A DNA stretch of 64,000 nucleotides from Fagopyrum homotropicum. Lineage: Eukaryota > Streptophyta > Magnoliopsida > Caryophyllales > Polygonaceae. The notes beneath the pieces are model-generated. The model made no database searches. It was given only the letters and a program-made list of their open reading frames with translations, and had not been told where the DNA came from. Below are positions 32,199 to 43,087 of the stretch, one piece after another. The stretch covers positions 23,427,447-23,491,446 of the forward strand of contig BSWB01000005.1 of assembly GCA_033239125.1 (NCBI GenBank). Direction: 5' to 3'. The translations under genes and the position numbers were made by a program. Within the stretch, counting starts at the first letter, position 1, and each line of letters opens with the position of its first letter.

Positions 32199-33735
32199 TC
32201 AGATCCCGCTAAAAAGAAGTTCCGTCCCGAAACTTGCAACGAACCATGAGGTCACACGATAACAACACAAAAACACTGAACTCAATTCATATATTCCTAG
32301 TCGGGGCACATAACTCAAAATGTCACAAAAGCGTAAGCACAACTCAACAAAAGAAACCGAAACTCAACAACTATGCTAAAGGTACATTGAACTCAGCATA
32401 AAACTTTGGATAGTTCCTTTGGATACTATCCTCTATCTCCCAAGTACCTCGTCTACTCCTCGCATCGACCATTGAATTTGAATCATCGGTATGTCCTTCG
32501 ATCGTAAGCGTCTCGTACTACGCTTTAAGACAGCTACCGGATGCTCTACAAACGTATGGTCTGGCTCGACCACTAAATCCTCATGACTGATGATGTGTCT
32601 TGGATCTGGTACATACTCTTGTAATTAAGACACATGGAGGACTAGGTGGACACCCTCAAGCCTCGGTGGTAAGCAAGTCTATATGCTACCTCTCCAACTC
32701 GCTCAAGAATCTCAAAAGGTCCAACGTATTTGGGACTCATCTTCCCCTTGACGCAGAAACGTCAAACACCTCGTGTCGGGGATACTCTCAACCAAACCTA
32801 AGCTCCAACTTTGAACTTTAGAGGTCTGCGCCTTTTAATTGAATAAGACTTCTGGTGAATCTGTGCTGCTAGCATCCTTTCTCGAATCACAGCTACTCGA
32901 GCTATATCATCCTATATATGCTCAGATGTTACGCCGCTAGCACTACTCGGCTCGTCCCAACACAGTGGGTAAGACATCTCTATCCGTATAAAGCCTAATA
33001 AGGAGCCATCTTGATCAAAGCGTGACAATTGTTGTTATACAAAAACTCCACTAAGGGAAGGTGATCTGGCTACACCAGTCCCTAGTCTAACACGCATGCT
33101 CTCAACATATATTGGAGAGTCTGGATGGTCCACTCAGACTGACCATCGGTCTGAGGATGATAAGCAGTCGTGAACTGCAGGCTCATACCTAGGGCGACAT
33201 GCACTTGCAGCTAGAACCTCGAAGTGAACTGTCCGTCTCTGTCAAAGACTATAGTCCTAAGTACTCCATGAAGTCTCACTATCTGTCTAGAGAACTCCTC
33301 AACTAATCGACTTACCGGCCACGTTTCCTTGATAGGAATGAAACATGCGGTCTTCGTCAGTCAAACCGGTAACAAAGTCCATCGAGATATCCTCCCACTT
33401 TCACTGAGAGAAGAGAAGTTGGTGTAGCTCCCTTCCTGGTCGGTGATGCTCGATCTTGACCTGTTGATAGGTTGCATATTGAGATACTTTCTACATATCT
33501 CGTCACGTCTGGCTTCAGACCTCCCCACCAAAAAGAGCGTCTAATATCTTGATACATCTTACTCACACCGGGGTGCACTGAGTAAGGTGAAGAGTGAGCC
33601 TCTTGTAGGATCCGTTGTCTCAACTCTCGATTTGAGGGCACACATGCACTCTTCTGGCGTCTCAAGATCCCATCGACACCTACTGTAAACTGTGGCGCCT
33701 CTCCTCGAGACATCCAATCTGGGATCTCTGCCAAA
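32199..33735 (-). pseudogene. Gy1 integrase (zinc domain, core remnants, C-terminal domain)
   Basis: The 33734-33357 frame gives DWMSRGEAP, VDGILRRQKSACVPS, LRQRILQEAHSSPYSVHPGVSKMYQDI (in parts) and the degenerate second Cys pair CNLSTG (HHCC domain). The catalytic core (33350-33000) is broken by many stops. MSPKYVGPFEILERVGEVAYRL is recognisable at about 32740-32675 and a TWEIEDSIQRNYPKFY block, the end of the chromodomain-like tail, at about 32440-32390. The PPT candidate, just inside the LTR, is AAAAAG/CGGGA-like and weak. Confidence 0.75.
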
Positions 33736-33918
33736 GCTAGTGATAGGTGATGGAATCACTATCTATAAGGATAGTTTTTAGCGTCTTTTTAGTGTCATTG
33801 AGTCGGTCTGTGTTACTAATATCTTGATCCAGATGAAGAAGTCCAATTGAAGCAAAAGAAGATATTAAAAACACTTGGGAGTTGAAGAACGATCATGAAG
33901 AAGTGTTTCTGGTGCCAC

Positions 33919-34296
33919 ACCGCCCCTACGGTGGCGTTGCACTCCAGAATGCAGCCTGAGCCTTCACCAGCGCCCGGAACAAGCTTGTCACCGCCCCTGC
34001 GGCCGCCTCCTATTGCTCCTGCGGTGACTCACCTTGAAGAGGCAAAGCTAGCGCCCTTGCGCCTCTGCCTGCGGACCAGCCTGTGGACCTGTGAAGCCGA
34101 AGAGCTAGTGTCACCGCCCTTGCGGTGACACTGGGCCGCCCATGCGGTCACACTGGGTCGCTCATGCGGCTCGTCATCAGAAACAACACGAAGTTGAAGA
34201 ATCAAACGTTCAAGGAACATTAAAGACCCGCCCCTGCAGGATTGCCAGGTCGCCCCAGCGGCCAAGAAGAAGATCGGCCTAAACCGCCCCTGCGGC
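33919..34296. repeat. Gy2 hairpin word ACCGC-CCCT-GCGGT, 5' LTR cluster
   Basis: Copies: ACCGCCCCTACGGT at 33919-33932, ACCGCCCCTGCGGC at 33990-34003, ACCGCCCTTGCGGT at 34113-34126 and ACCGCCCCTGCGGC at 34283-34296, with partial copies between (GCTCCTGCGGTGA, GCCCATGCGGTCA). Each can fold as a 5-bp stem with a 4-base loop. Confidence 0.9.
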
Positions 34297-34419
34297 TTTG
34301 AAGCCCGCCCCCGCGGTTCAGCGCCAGAGGACTTAACTCCGGCTGTTTGCACTACCTTTATGGCATTTAAGGTGGTTGTTTAGGACGGCCAATTTACTCC
34401 CATTTATTGTCTTTTGTAG

Positions 34420-34428
34420 TATAAATAG
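34420..34428 (+). promoter_or_regulatory. TATA box in the Gy2 5' LTR
   Basis: TATAAATAG, preserved at 59462-59470 in the 3' LTR. It lies just downstream of the hairpin-word cluster, so that cluster is in U3. Confidence 0.8.
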
Positions 34429-35246
34429 AGCCTTGGCTGATTGTTATAATCATCCATCATTTTCCCACAAAAGCTCTATTTTCCTTACTTTCAACTTGTA
34501 ATGAGTTTCTAAGTCTCCTTACTACATTGGGTTGTTTTGAAGCTGCATTACTGCTTGTTTGTAAGTCTTTATTAGTATAAGTTTATTCAATCAATTTGTG
34601 TTATATTCCTTGAGCTTTAACTTATGTTTGCATGTTTCTTACATCTTAGATTGATCACCATAAGTGTGTAATGCATGCAAAGTACTAGGATTAATCGGTT
34701 CCGGGTTCGGGTCCTTAATCTAGTTGTAACCCTTTAGGTAAAAACTTGTTGTAATTACTTAAATGAAAAGGAATATAACTATAAAGAAAGTCTAACGGTG
34801 TTTATACATTCTTTATATCTCTTTGTCTTTGTTAGAATGCTAACTTGTGCTTTGATCTTGTAGGTTTACGGATCACTAAGCTTGTTAAGTTGTGTTGATG
34901 TCAGTTGGCTCAACACATATCTAAGATCAAGACGAGAACATTGATGAATAACTTGTAAAAAGAACCAACCAAGTAGTGTGCATGCTAAGATACAACCTAG
35001 TGTAGCTCTTCATTTCATCTCTATTATCACCATCTTTGCTTTATTTCTATGTGCTTTTGTCTTACTTTGTTACAATCCAACCCCCCATTGGTTACAAATC
35101 GGTAATTAAATATAATCAAAACTTGACAAGATTCTCTTGGGATCGACCCTTACTTTCACTGTACAAACGGGTTAGTGTAACGTTAGGTAATTAACTTTGA
35201 CTTAAGCTAAAAGACAATGACTATAGGTTTTTAGCCTCGTCAAATT

Positions 35247-35264
35247 TGGCGCCTTTGTCGGGGA
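35247..35264 (+). other. Primer binding site for tRNA-Asp (Gy2)
   Basis: TGGCGCCTTTGTCGGGGA, four bases inside the LTR. It is one substitution away from the tRNA-Asp complement TGGCGCCGTTGCCGGGGA seen in Gy3 (two differences in total) and typical of Athila. Confidence 0.9.
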
Positions 35265-35322
35265 GTCTAAATTTCTGTTTTGATTCATTTTTAATTATTG
35301 ATTATTGGTTTGGACCATTTTC

Positions 35323-36437
35323 ATGGCTCAAACCCATGCTACTAACTCCGATTTTTCCCCTTTTGATCCAGAAATCGAAAGAACGCACAACCGACAACGA
35401 AGGCACCAACGAACCCATGAAGAGATGGCCAACCAATGTCTCCTCCAACTCACGCTGCCCGATTTGACTCAATACCCGCTTGCGGTCACCATAACGCAAT
35501 TGGTGAAGGAGTCAACTTTGAACTCAAATCGGGATTGACCCACTTGCTCCCATCCTTCCATGGGCTGTGTGGTAAAGACCCCATCAAACATCTTGGCAAG
35601 TTCCATACCGTGTGTATGAGCATAAAGCCGGCCAACGTCACCGAAGAACAAATCAAAATGCGGGCGTTTGGCTTCACTCTCAAGGATGGGGCGGATGATT
35701 GGTATTACCATCTTCCGTCTAGAAGCATCGACACATGGGAGAACCTCCATAAGGCCTTCGTGGAGAAGTACTTCCCCGCTAAAAAGGCAAACAACTTGAA
35801 GAAGGCGATAAGCAACATCGAACAAGAGGCGGACGAAACTCTTTATGAGTACTTCGAGCGCTTTGCGAAATTGAGATCAAGCTGCCCTTTCCACGGATGC
35901 TCCACGTGGGACTTGGTGCTATATTTGTACAACGGATTGTTGGACAATGAAAGAAAGATAGTCAACGCCGCTTGTGGAGGTAATATTCTTAACTCAACTC
36001 TTGAAGTTGCTATGGAAAAAATGCAGGAAATGGCAGAAGGTGCAAAAAACTTTGGAAGATCTTCTACAAAGAGAGGAGTTCATGCCATCAACCCCAGTCG
36101 TCTAGAGATTGCACAAGAAATAGTTGAACTAAAGGAGATGGTTAAGAGGTTAACCTTGATGGGAACTCCACAACATCTCAAGTCTTGTGGAGTTTGTGCC
36201 GACCCTTTCCACCCTACGGACTTGTGTCCACAAGTCCAAGACGATGCTGCAGAGGTGGATGTTGTAGGATATGGTCAACAACAGCAGCAATGTCCAAGGA
36301 ATGATCCATATGCGCAGAACTACATGCCAAATTGGCGTGATCAACAAAACTACCGGTGGAGGGATCAACAAAACAGTAGCAACATTAGCCCCGCCAAGGT
36401 AAGTCTCAATCCACTAAAGATATGTTGTAGGTTTTAA
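35323..36437 (+). pseudogene. Gy2 gag
   Basis: It starts MAQTHATNSDFSPFDPEIER at 35323 and shifts frame near 35440-35500 into the frame running to 36437. The retrotransposon gag domain is clear: HFxxFxxLCGKDPIKHLGKFHTVC-type block, FTLKDGADDWYYHLPSRSI, W.NLHKAFVEKYFPAKK, ETLYEYFERFAKLRSSCPFHG and DLVLYLYNGLLDNERKIVNA in pieces. A degraded knuckle-like CGVCADPFHPTDLCP is at about 36186-36230, followed by a Gln/Asn-rich tail. The usual linker to protease continues at 36440 after a frame break. Confidence 0.85.
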
Positions 36438-36508
36438 CTAAACACTTTGTTACCCATGTCCAAACCACTGAATCTAACATCAAGAACCTTGAAAAACAGG
36501 TTGGACAA

Positions 36509-37443
36509 ATGGTGGAGGCCATCACAAGGATCGAAGCTCGATCCTCCGAAAACTTGCCCTTCCAGACGGTCATAAACCCTAAGGAGAATGTTAGTGCTCT
36601 AACATTGAGGAGCGGGAGGCGAGTCCAGCCAAAGCCAACCATGGAAGCCAAAGAAAAACCCTATGACGCCCCCACAACCGCTCCCGCGGCTGCAACTGCA
36701 TCCCCCTCTGTGCAGACGCCGCCCCCGCGGCTGGATGTCACCGCCCTTGTAGTGACAGCCCCTGAGCCGCCCCTGCGCACGCAAGCATCTGCCCCTGCGG
36801 AAAAGTTGGCAGAGGGTTCTACTAAAGAGGATTCTTACATCCGTCCTAGCTTTCCCCCTCTATATGCTGAGAAACCTCCGTCTCCCTTTCCTGAAGCACT
36901 AAAGGAGCAAAGGGTGATTGAGGATAAAGATCTCTTTGAGACCTTTTCCAAATGTGAGGTAAACACCCCCCTTTTAAAACTTGTGAACAGTACCCCTAAA
37001 TATGCTCAGTTTTTGAAGGAACTTTAGACTATCAAGAGGAACCAAAATATGAAAGGAAAGCCGAAGGTTCAAGTTAGTGAGCACATGTCAGCTGTCTTCC
37101 AACGCCGAATGGCCAAGAAATGTTGTGATCCGGGCATGGGAAGTATTCCTTGTGTTTTATTGGGGAAACCCGCTTTTACAAAGCAATGCTTGATCTAGAT
37201 GCATATATTAATGTGCTTCCTTACTCCATCTACCAATCTATTGGCCTTAGGCCACTTCTTGAAACTCGGATTGTTGTCCAACTTGATGATAGATCAAATA
37301 TTTACCCGAAAGGGATTATTGAGGATGTATTAGTAATGGTTGATAATTTGATTTTTCTTGCTGATTTATTTATTTTGGATATGAAAAATGATTCACATGC
37401 TGCAGCTATTCTATTGGGAAGGCCTTTTTCTGAAAACCGCTAG
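36509..37443 (+). pseudogene. Gy2 gag-protease linker and retropepsin
   Basis: KENVSALTLRSGRRV, the Athila linker signature, is followed by a Pro/Ala-rich stretch encoded by the GC hairpin words. SFPPLYAEKPPSPFPEALKE and PLLKLVNSTPKYAQFLKEL follow. A stop at 37025 and a frameshift near 37180 precede the protease. The active-site region reads LDLDAYINVLPYSIYQSIGL, where family members have DLGASINVMP: the essential Gly and Ser are replaced, so even an in-frame protein should be inactive. ILLGRPF near 37410 is the protease C-terminal signature. Confidence 0.85.
36677..36800. repeat. Gy2 hairpin words in the gag-protease linker
   Basis: ACCGCTCCCGCGGC at 36677-36690, GCCGCCCCCGCGGC at about 36718-36731, ACCGCCCTTGTAGT at 36740-36753, then GCCGCCCCTGCGC and GCCCCTGCGG. 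They are translated as a Pro/Ala/Thr-rich linker. Confidence 0.85.
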
Positions 37444-39400
37444 AACTAAAATTGATTATGTGAGTAGTAAATTGACTATGGAATTCGATGGAGAAGTGGT
37501 TGAGTTTAATATTTATGATGCTATGAAACACCCCATTGATGATCATTCTCTTTGTGATATTGATGTGATTGACCCTATTATTCAAGATGTTTTTGACATA
37601 TCCGACATAGATGAATTGAAAAGTATAATTGAAAATGATATTGACATTCATACTTCGGATTATGCACTAACATCCAACATGCATGAAGTTCTAGCTCAGT
37701 TGGATGGGCACAAAAGGCTCCCTATCTCATCTTTAGCCATTGGGCCCACATTGCTAACTCCATGCAAAAAGCTTGTTCCGTCTATAGTGCAGGCTCCGGT
37801 GATAGAATTAAAAGAACTTCCCCAACACCTCAAGTATGCTTTTCTAGGGGAAAACGACACATTGCCGGTAAGCATTTCTAGCAATTTGTCCCCCATTCAA
37901 GAAGGGAAGTTGTTGATGATCCTAAAGGAGCATAAGACGGCTCTTGGTTGGACCATTGCGAATATCAAGGGGATTAGTCCCTCTACATGTATGCATAGGA
38001 TCCTCCTTGAGGAAGAGGCAAAACCATCAAGGCAACCACAACGAAGATTGTATCAACCCATGATGGATGTGGTCAAGAAGGAGGTATTGAAGCTCCTCCA
38101 AGCGGACATGATATTCCCAATTTCGGATAGCAAGTGGGTTAGTGCAACCCAAGTGGTTCCAAAAAAAGGAGGTATCACCATGGTGGAAAACCAATATGGT
38201 GAGACGGTTCCAAGAAAGACTCAAACCGGATGGAGAGTTTGCATCGACTACCGCAAACTAAACACGGTAACTTGAATAGACCATTTCCCCTTGCCCTTTA
38301 TTGACCAAATGCTCGAACGTCTTGCAGGTTACCCCTATTACTGTTTCTTAGATGGATATTCGGGCTACTTCCAAATAGCCATCGCCCTAGAGGATCAAGA
38401 GAAGACGACCTTCACTTGTCCTTTTGGCCCTTTTGTGTATCGCAAAATGCCGTTCGGACTATGCAATGGCCCCGGCACCTTCCAACGGTGCATGATAAGT
38501 ATTTTTTTTGGAGTATATTGAGAATTTTATTGAAGTTTTTATGGACGATTTTACCGTCCATGGAGATAGTTTTGATGCATGTTTAGGACATTTAAAACTT
38601 GTTCTTGAAAATTGCGTAGAAACCAATCTAGTTCTTAATTCTGAAAAATGTCATTTCATGGTTGAACAAGGAATTGTGTTAGGACATGTAATATCATCAA
38701 AGGGAATAGAAGTAGATAAGGCTAAAATTTATGTAATTCAAAGTTTACCTTACCCTACTAATGTGCGTGAGATTCGCTCTTTCCTAGGTATGCAGGTTTC
38801 TATCAAGGATTTCTCCAAGATATCAGCACCCTTATTTGAGCTACTCAAGAAACATGCAACTTTCATTGTTGATGAAGATTGCAAGAAGGCGTTGGACACC
38901 TTGAAAGCTTGCCTCACTAGTGCACCCATCATCCGATCTCCCAATTGGGAGAAGCCCTTTGAGATCATGTGCGACGCCAGCGACTATGTTGTCAGAGGCG
39001 TCCTAGGACAAAAGGACGGAAGATCATCACATGTCATCCACTACGCATCTATGACGTTGAATGGTGCTCAAAAGAACTGCTCCACCACCGAGAAAGAGAT
39101 GTTAGCGGTAGTGTTTGCGCTAGAGAAATTCCGGCAATACCTCCTTGGTGTAAAGGTAATCGTGTTTACTAACCATGCAACCCTCCGCTACCTCATGACC
39201 AAGAAGGAAGCAAAGCCAAGGTTGATCTGGTGGGTGCTCCTTCTAAGTGAGTTGAATTTGGAAATACGAGACAAGAAGGGAGCAAATAACCTTGTGGCAG
39301 ACCACTTGAGTAGGCTGGTGAAGGAGGAGGAAGATCTAGCAAGAGAAAAGGCCATACTTGGAAGTTTTCCAAATGACACATTTTACACAACTCTCTGTTG
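37388..39400 (+). pseudogene. Gy2 reverse transcriptase and RNase H
   Basis: 37388-38275 has ELKELPQHLKYAFLGEN, MHRILLEEEAKPSRQPQRR, ISDSKWVSATQVVPKKGG and WRVCIDYRKLN. A TGA at 38273-38275 interrupts before DHFPLPFIDQMLERLAG. The fingers/palm continue to FGLCNGPGTFQRCM, then a frameshift at about 38500. FMDD (EVFMDDFTVHG) is at about 38537-38550. The tether block has a deletion: FLGMQVSIKDFSK lacks the usual HAGFYRRF. RNase H has FEIMCDASDYVVRGVLGQ, TTEKEMLAVVFALEKFR and VIVFTNHATLRYL, where TDH has become TNH and a catalytic Asp is lost. It ends NNLVADHLSRL. Confidence 0.9.
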
Positions 39401-39512
39401 TGTAACCGCCCCTGTGCGTCCAGAGTCCCGCCCCCGCGGCTCGAGGCCGGCGCCCCTGCGCCTTTCCTTTCTACGCCTCCACGTGATGCTTTGGCCGCCC
39501 CTACGGATTATA
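39401..39512. repeat. Gy2 hairpin words between RNase H and integrase
   Basis: ACCGCCCCTGTGCG at 39405-39418, CCCGCCCCCGCGGC at 39427-39440, GGCGCCCCTGCGCC at about 39450-39463 and GCCGCCCCTACGG near 39494. They sit in the polyprotein spacer after the ADHLSRL block. Confidence 0.85.
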
Positions 39513-40833
39513 TTACAAAGTTTTTGTTTAAGCTTCATTCTTTTAAACCTTGGTTTGCTGACATCGTCAACTTTCTTGTTAGAGGTGAGTACCCTCCAGA
39601 CTTCACCAAAGCACAAAGAGAGAAGGTGAAAGCCGAGGCAAGGCACTACGTTTAGGACGATCCATATCTTTGGAAGCATTGTAGTGACCAGGTAATACGC
39701 CGTTGCATCCCGGATAATGAGGTACAATTTGTTCTCTCCTTGTGTCATTCTGAAGCATGTGGGGGACATTTTGGTGCAAATAAAACTGCTAGAAAATTCT
39801 TAGATGCAGGGTTCTTTTGGCCACACATCTTTCGAGACGCTTTTGCGTTTTGTAAGGTGTGCGATAGGTGTCAAAGAGTAGGTAATGTTTCTAGGAGAAA
39901 TGAGATGCCTCAATCATCACTTATATTTTGTGAAAATTTTGACGTTTGGGGGATAGATTTCATGGGTCCTTTTCCTAACTCTTTTGGGAATACCTATATA
40001 TTACTTACGGTGGACTATGTTTCCAAGTGGGTGGAAGCAAAGACCACCAAAACTAATGATTCTAAGGTTGTGACAGCTTTTATTAAGGATAACATCTTTG
40101 CAAGGTTTGGCATCCTTAAGGCTTTGTAAAGTGATAGGAGAACTCACTTTTGCAACAAAACGATCACCGCTGTCCTCAAGAAGTACCATGTCCATCAACG
40201 TGTGTCAACAACCTACCACCCACAAACAAACGGTCAAGATGAAGTATCCAACCGGAAGATCAAGAAAATCCTTGAAAAGACGGTTTCACCCGGAAGAGAG
40301 GATTGGAGCTTGAGGCTCAATGACGCTTTGTGGGCATACCAAACGGCATACAAGACTCTTATTGAAATGTCCCCTTTCCGACTTGTGTTCGGAAAGGCTT
40401 GCCACCTACCGGTAGAGCTAGAACACAAAGCATGGTGGGTGGTGAAGAAATGCAACATGAACATGGATGAAGTAGGAGAATTCCGGAAGCTTCAATTGCA
40501 AGAGCTGGAGGAGTTAAGGCTCGATGCATACGACCATGCCACAGTCTTCAAAGAAAAGACAAAAGCATGACATGACCGGAATATCCTCCAAAAGAAATTC
40601 AAGTAGTTAACAAAGTCCTTCTATTTCAATCACGGCTAAAACTTTTTGTAGGGAAGCTACGCTCAAGGTGGACAAGTCCGTATGTGATAGCCGAAGTCCA
40701 TCCATATGGTGTTGTGGATCTTTATGATCCACAAACTCACAAGATATTCAAAGTCAATGGGCAAAGGCTCAATCCATACCTTGAGGGAGTGAAGAATGAT
40801 CCAATAGACAAGATGGTATTGGAGGAGGCCTAG
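39513..40833 (+). pseudogene. Gy2 integrase
   Basis: KPWFADIVNFLVRGEYPP leads into the integrase. The zinc domain has CHSEACGGHFGANKTARK and CKVCDRCQR (HHCC). The core has FDVWGIDFMGPFPNSFGN (D1), SDRRTHFCN with a stop just before it (D2 block, TAA at 40127-40129), and STTYHPQTNGQDEVSNRKIK (E). WSLRLNDALWAYQTAYKT and FGKACHLPVELEHKAWW follow. The C-terminal domain, with several stops and shifts after 40570, shows LRSRWTSPYVI, HPYGVVDLYD and FKVNGQRLNPYLEG, ending TAG 40831-40833. The gene is dead, but the catalytic D, D and E codons remain. Confidence 0.88.
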
Positions 40834-41275
40834 ACAAAGAAGTAAGATCCTTACATCAAGCAAACGACGTAAAACAAAGGCGCTGTTCGGGAGACAACCC
40901 GAGAAAATAAGAAGAACAGGCTCTGTCAAGAAAACCGCCCCTGCGGCCGTATGTCACCGCCCCTTCGGTGACACTTCATTCCCAGCCCGCCCCCGACGTT
41001 GGGCCTGCGCCAGCTCAAAACTGTCACCGCCCCCCGCGATGACAAACCCCCGCTCCTACGGCTCTTTCCCTTGACAGAAACCCCAGTGCCGCCCCCGGCG
41101 CTGGGCCTGCGTCTCCTCTCCCCTTGTCACCACCCCTGCAGGTTTAACCAGAAAAGAAAACAAAATAAAAGTCAGAAAAAAATTCCTTCACCTACCCCAC
41201 CCACCCCTCTCTCTCCTCCTCACCTACCACTATCTCTCTCTCTCTCACGCCCTATCCCCCAAAAACAAGCGCCCC
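40834..41275. repeat. Gy2 untranslated stretch after pol, rich in hairpin words
   Basis: No real ORF. The words include ACCGCCCCTGCGGC 40934-40947, ACCGCCCCTTCGGT 40956-40969, then ACCGCCCCCCGCGATG and further GC words to about 41140. A C/T-rich stretch follows. Gy3 interrupts at 41275/56274 inside the word GCGCCCCCTGCGC, and the Gy2 sequence resumes at 56274. Confidence 0.8.
41271..41275. repeat. TSD of Gy3 (GCCCC)
   Basis: GCCCC at 41271-41275 is repeated at 56274-56278. Joining the flanks gives GCGCCCCCTGCGC, one of the Gy2 hairpin words. Confidence 0.93.
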
Positions 41276-42985
41276 TGTTAGCATGAAATATTGTGATATT
41301 TTAGGCACGTTTTCTAAGTGTATTTCATCCATATTGATAGTCATTGATTAAGCATTGATGCAATTGTGAGCTAGTTTGTCTATATTGTCGATATAGAGAT
41401 CTACACAAGCTTTATGTTAATTGTAGGCAATTAAGAGCTATTTCCGAACGGATTGAGCAAGGATGGAGTTTGATCGAGCATGTCCAAGGATTGAAGACAT
41501 CTCTAGGAGCTAAGGAAGGTGCTAACTTGAAGAATAGCACGAGGAAAGGAAGAATTACGGTTTACCCCTAAACCACGCTCTAAAATATGGCCGTACTACA
41601 TTCCACGTTCAAGTCCACAGCCGTGGAACCTTGGCAAGAGAAGCGTGGTTCATTCTTGCAACTTCTACGGCTGTGGAGGGTTGTGTCAAACCGTGACCAA
41701 TTTTCACGCTCTAAATTACGGGCGTGGAACCCTTCTACAACCGTGATCTTGGCAATCTTTTTCGTACACTTTAAAGCCACGATCTCCTACGCGATTGGGC
41801 CGGGCTTATATTTTATCTTACACTATAAAAGGACGGACGAAGAGAGATTCCGTCACCTTCGCTTACGCTTAGACGCACTTTCGCTTACACTTGGATTTAC
41901 CCTAATTTCGCACCTTTGCGGAGATTGTGATTGAGAGATTTGCGCTTTGCTATTGAGATTTCCGGATTGACGGAAGAGTGGAAGATTTGGAAGATTGTTC
42001 ACAAGAAGGTTACGCTTCATCTTTAGGTTTGATTAGAAGACGAATTGACATCCCGTTCTTCCTTCTTATCTAAGATTCGTGATTGTTCGTGGTATTTCGA
42101 ATCTATTGACATTATTGTTCTTGAATTGTGGATTTGACATTGACTTGAAAGTTATTGAAGGTTTTCGGAAGTTTTCATCTTTCATTCTTTTAAACCTTGA
42201 AATTGATATCAATATGACTGTTGTTGGCTAAAACCCTTTAGCAATTCTAAGGTGAAAGGTTGATAGTTGTGGCATAGATGATGATCGATCGATCGTAAAC
42301 AGATTGGACCCTGAGAGTTAGAGAGAATCGCCGACGAACCTAATCCACGGTCTGTTCTTGAGCTACCACGGCCGTGGAACTCAAGAACTACCCGTAATTT
42401 TGTGTCAGTTTACGAACTTGCTTTTACTTTAATCCAAAGTTAAAGATTGCTTTAACTTAGTCTTGGCTTGCCTTTTCTAGGTGGTAGTGAAGCCTCAACA
42501 ACCTCTACCTCGATTCTGAGTGTCACAACCTTAATCGGTTTAGTTAGTCTTGATCCTTGGATTATAAGTTTGGGTGTTTCACGTTAATTCTTACCTTTAG
42601 ATCCTTTCTATACTGAAGCCTCAACAACCTTTATAGAGAGTGTCTTTTAGGTGGGTCATATAAGGTTTTTGGAACTTCAGCGTACGATTACCTTACATTC
42701 GTATACCTTTGCATATCTTAACTCTCTCCTTATATCTTTAGCATATCTTGAATCGATTGCCACAGCTGGATTCCTGGATCTTTAGGATTGTTGTTTTCCC
42801 AATATTTGAAAAGCTCACATATTCACTTGCTTGATAATCTATAATTGGATTTGACCCCCCAAATCCCTGTGTTCGATACTCTGAAATTCTTGCTCAACTA
42901 TATCAATCCGTACACTGCGGGTTCGCTTGCTTGATTTCTAGTTTTATAATTAAAGCTTATTTGTACGCACGCTAAGTGGCGAACA
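41276..42985 (+). repeat. 5' LTR of Gy3
   Basis: TGTTAGCATGAAATATTG to AAGTGGCGAACA. TATAAAAG at 41824-41831. The word GAAGCCTCAACAACCT occurs twice in the transcribed half (about 42490 and 42617). Confidence 0.96.
41615..41745. repeat. Gy3 palindrome CCACGGCCGTGG, U3 cluster of the 5' LTR
   Basis: CCACAGCCGTGG at 41615-41626 and CTACGGCTGTGG at 41665-41676; both are one C/T or G/A change closer to consensus in the 3' LTR. Half-sites at about 41717 and 41735 (CTACAACCGTG) follow. A perfect copy CCACGGCCGTGG lies further on at 42366-42377. Confidence 0.9.
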
Positions 42986-42991
42986 CGTTTT

Positions 42992-43009
42992 TGGCGCCGT
43001 TGCCGGGGA
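42992..43009 (+). other. Primer binding site for tRNA-Asp (Gy3)
   Basis: TGGCGCCGTTGCCGGGGA, six bases inside the LTR. It is an exact complement of the plant tRNA-Asp 3' end, including CCA. Confidence 0.95.
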
Positions 43010-43087
43010 TTTGGTCTAGGCCGAATTCGGTTATCGGTTGTCAAGCTTGGGAGCTCTTCCCTTGTTATTTGATATCTTTTCAAGTTC

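Larger units (their letters stand above)
33741..35242 (+). repeat. 5' LTR of Gy2
   Basis: Begins TGATAGGTGATGG and ends TTTTTAGCCTCGTCA. It aligns throughout with 58774-60292. Confidence 0.95.
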
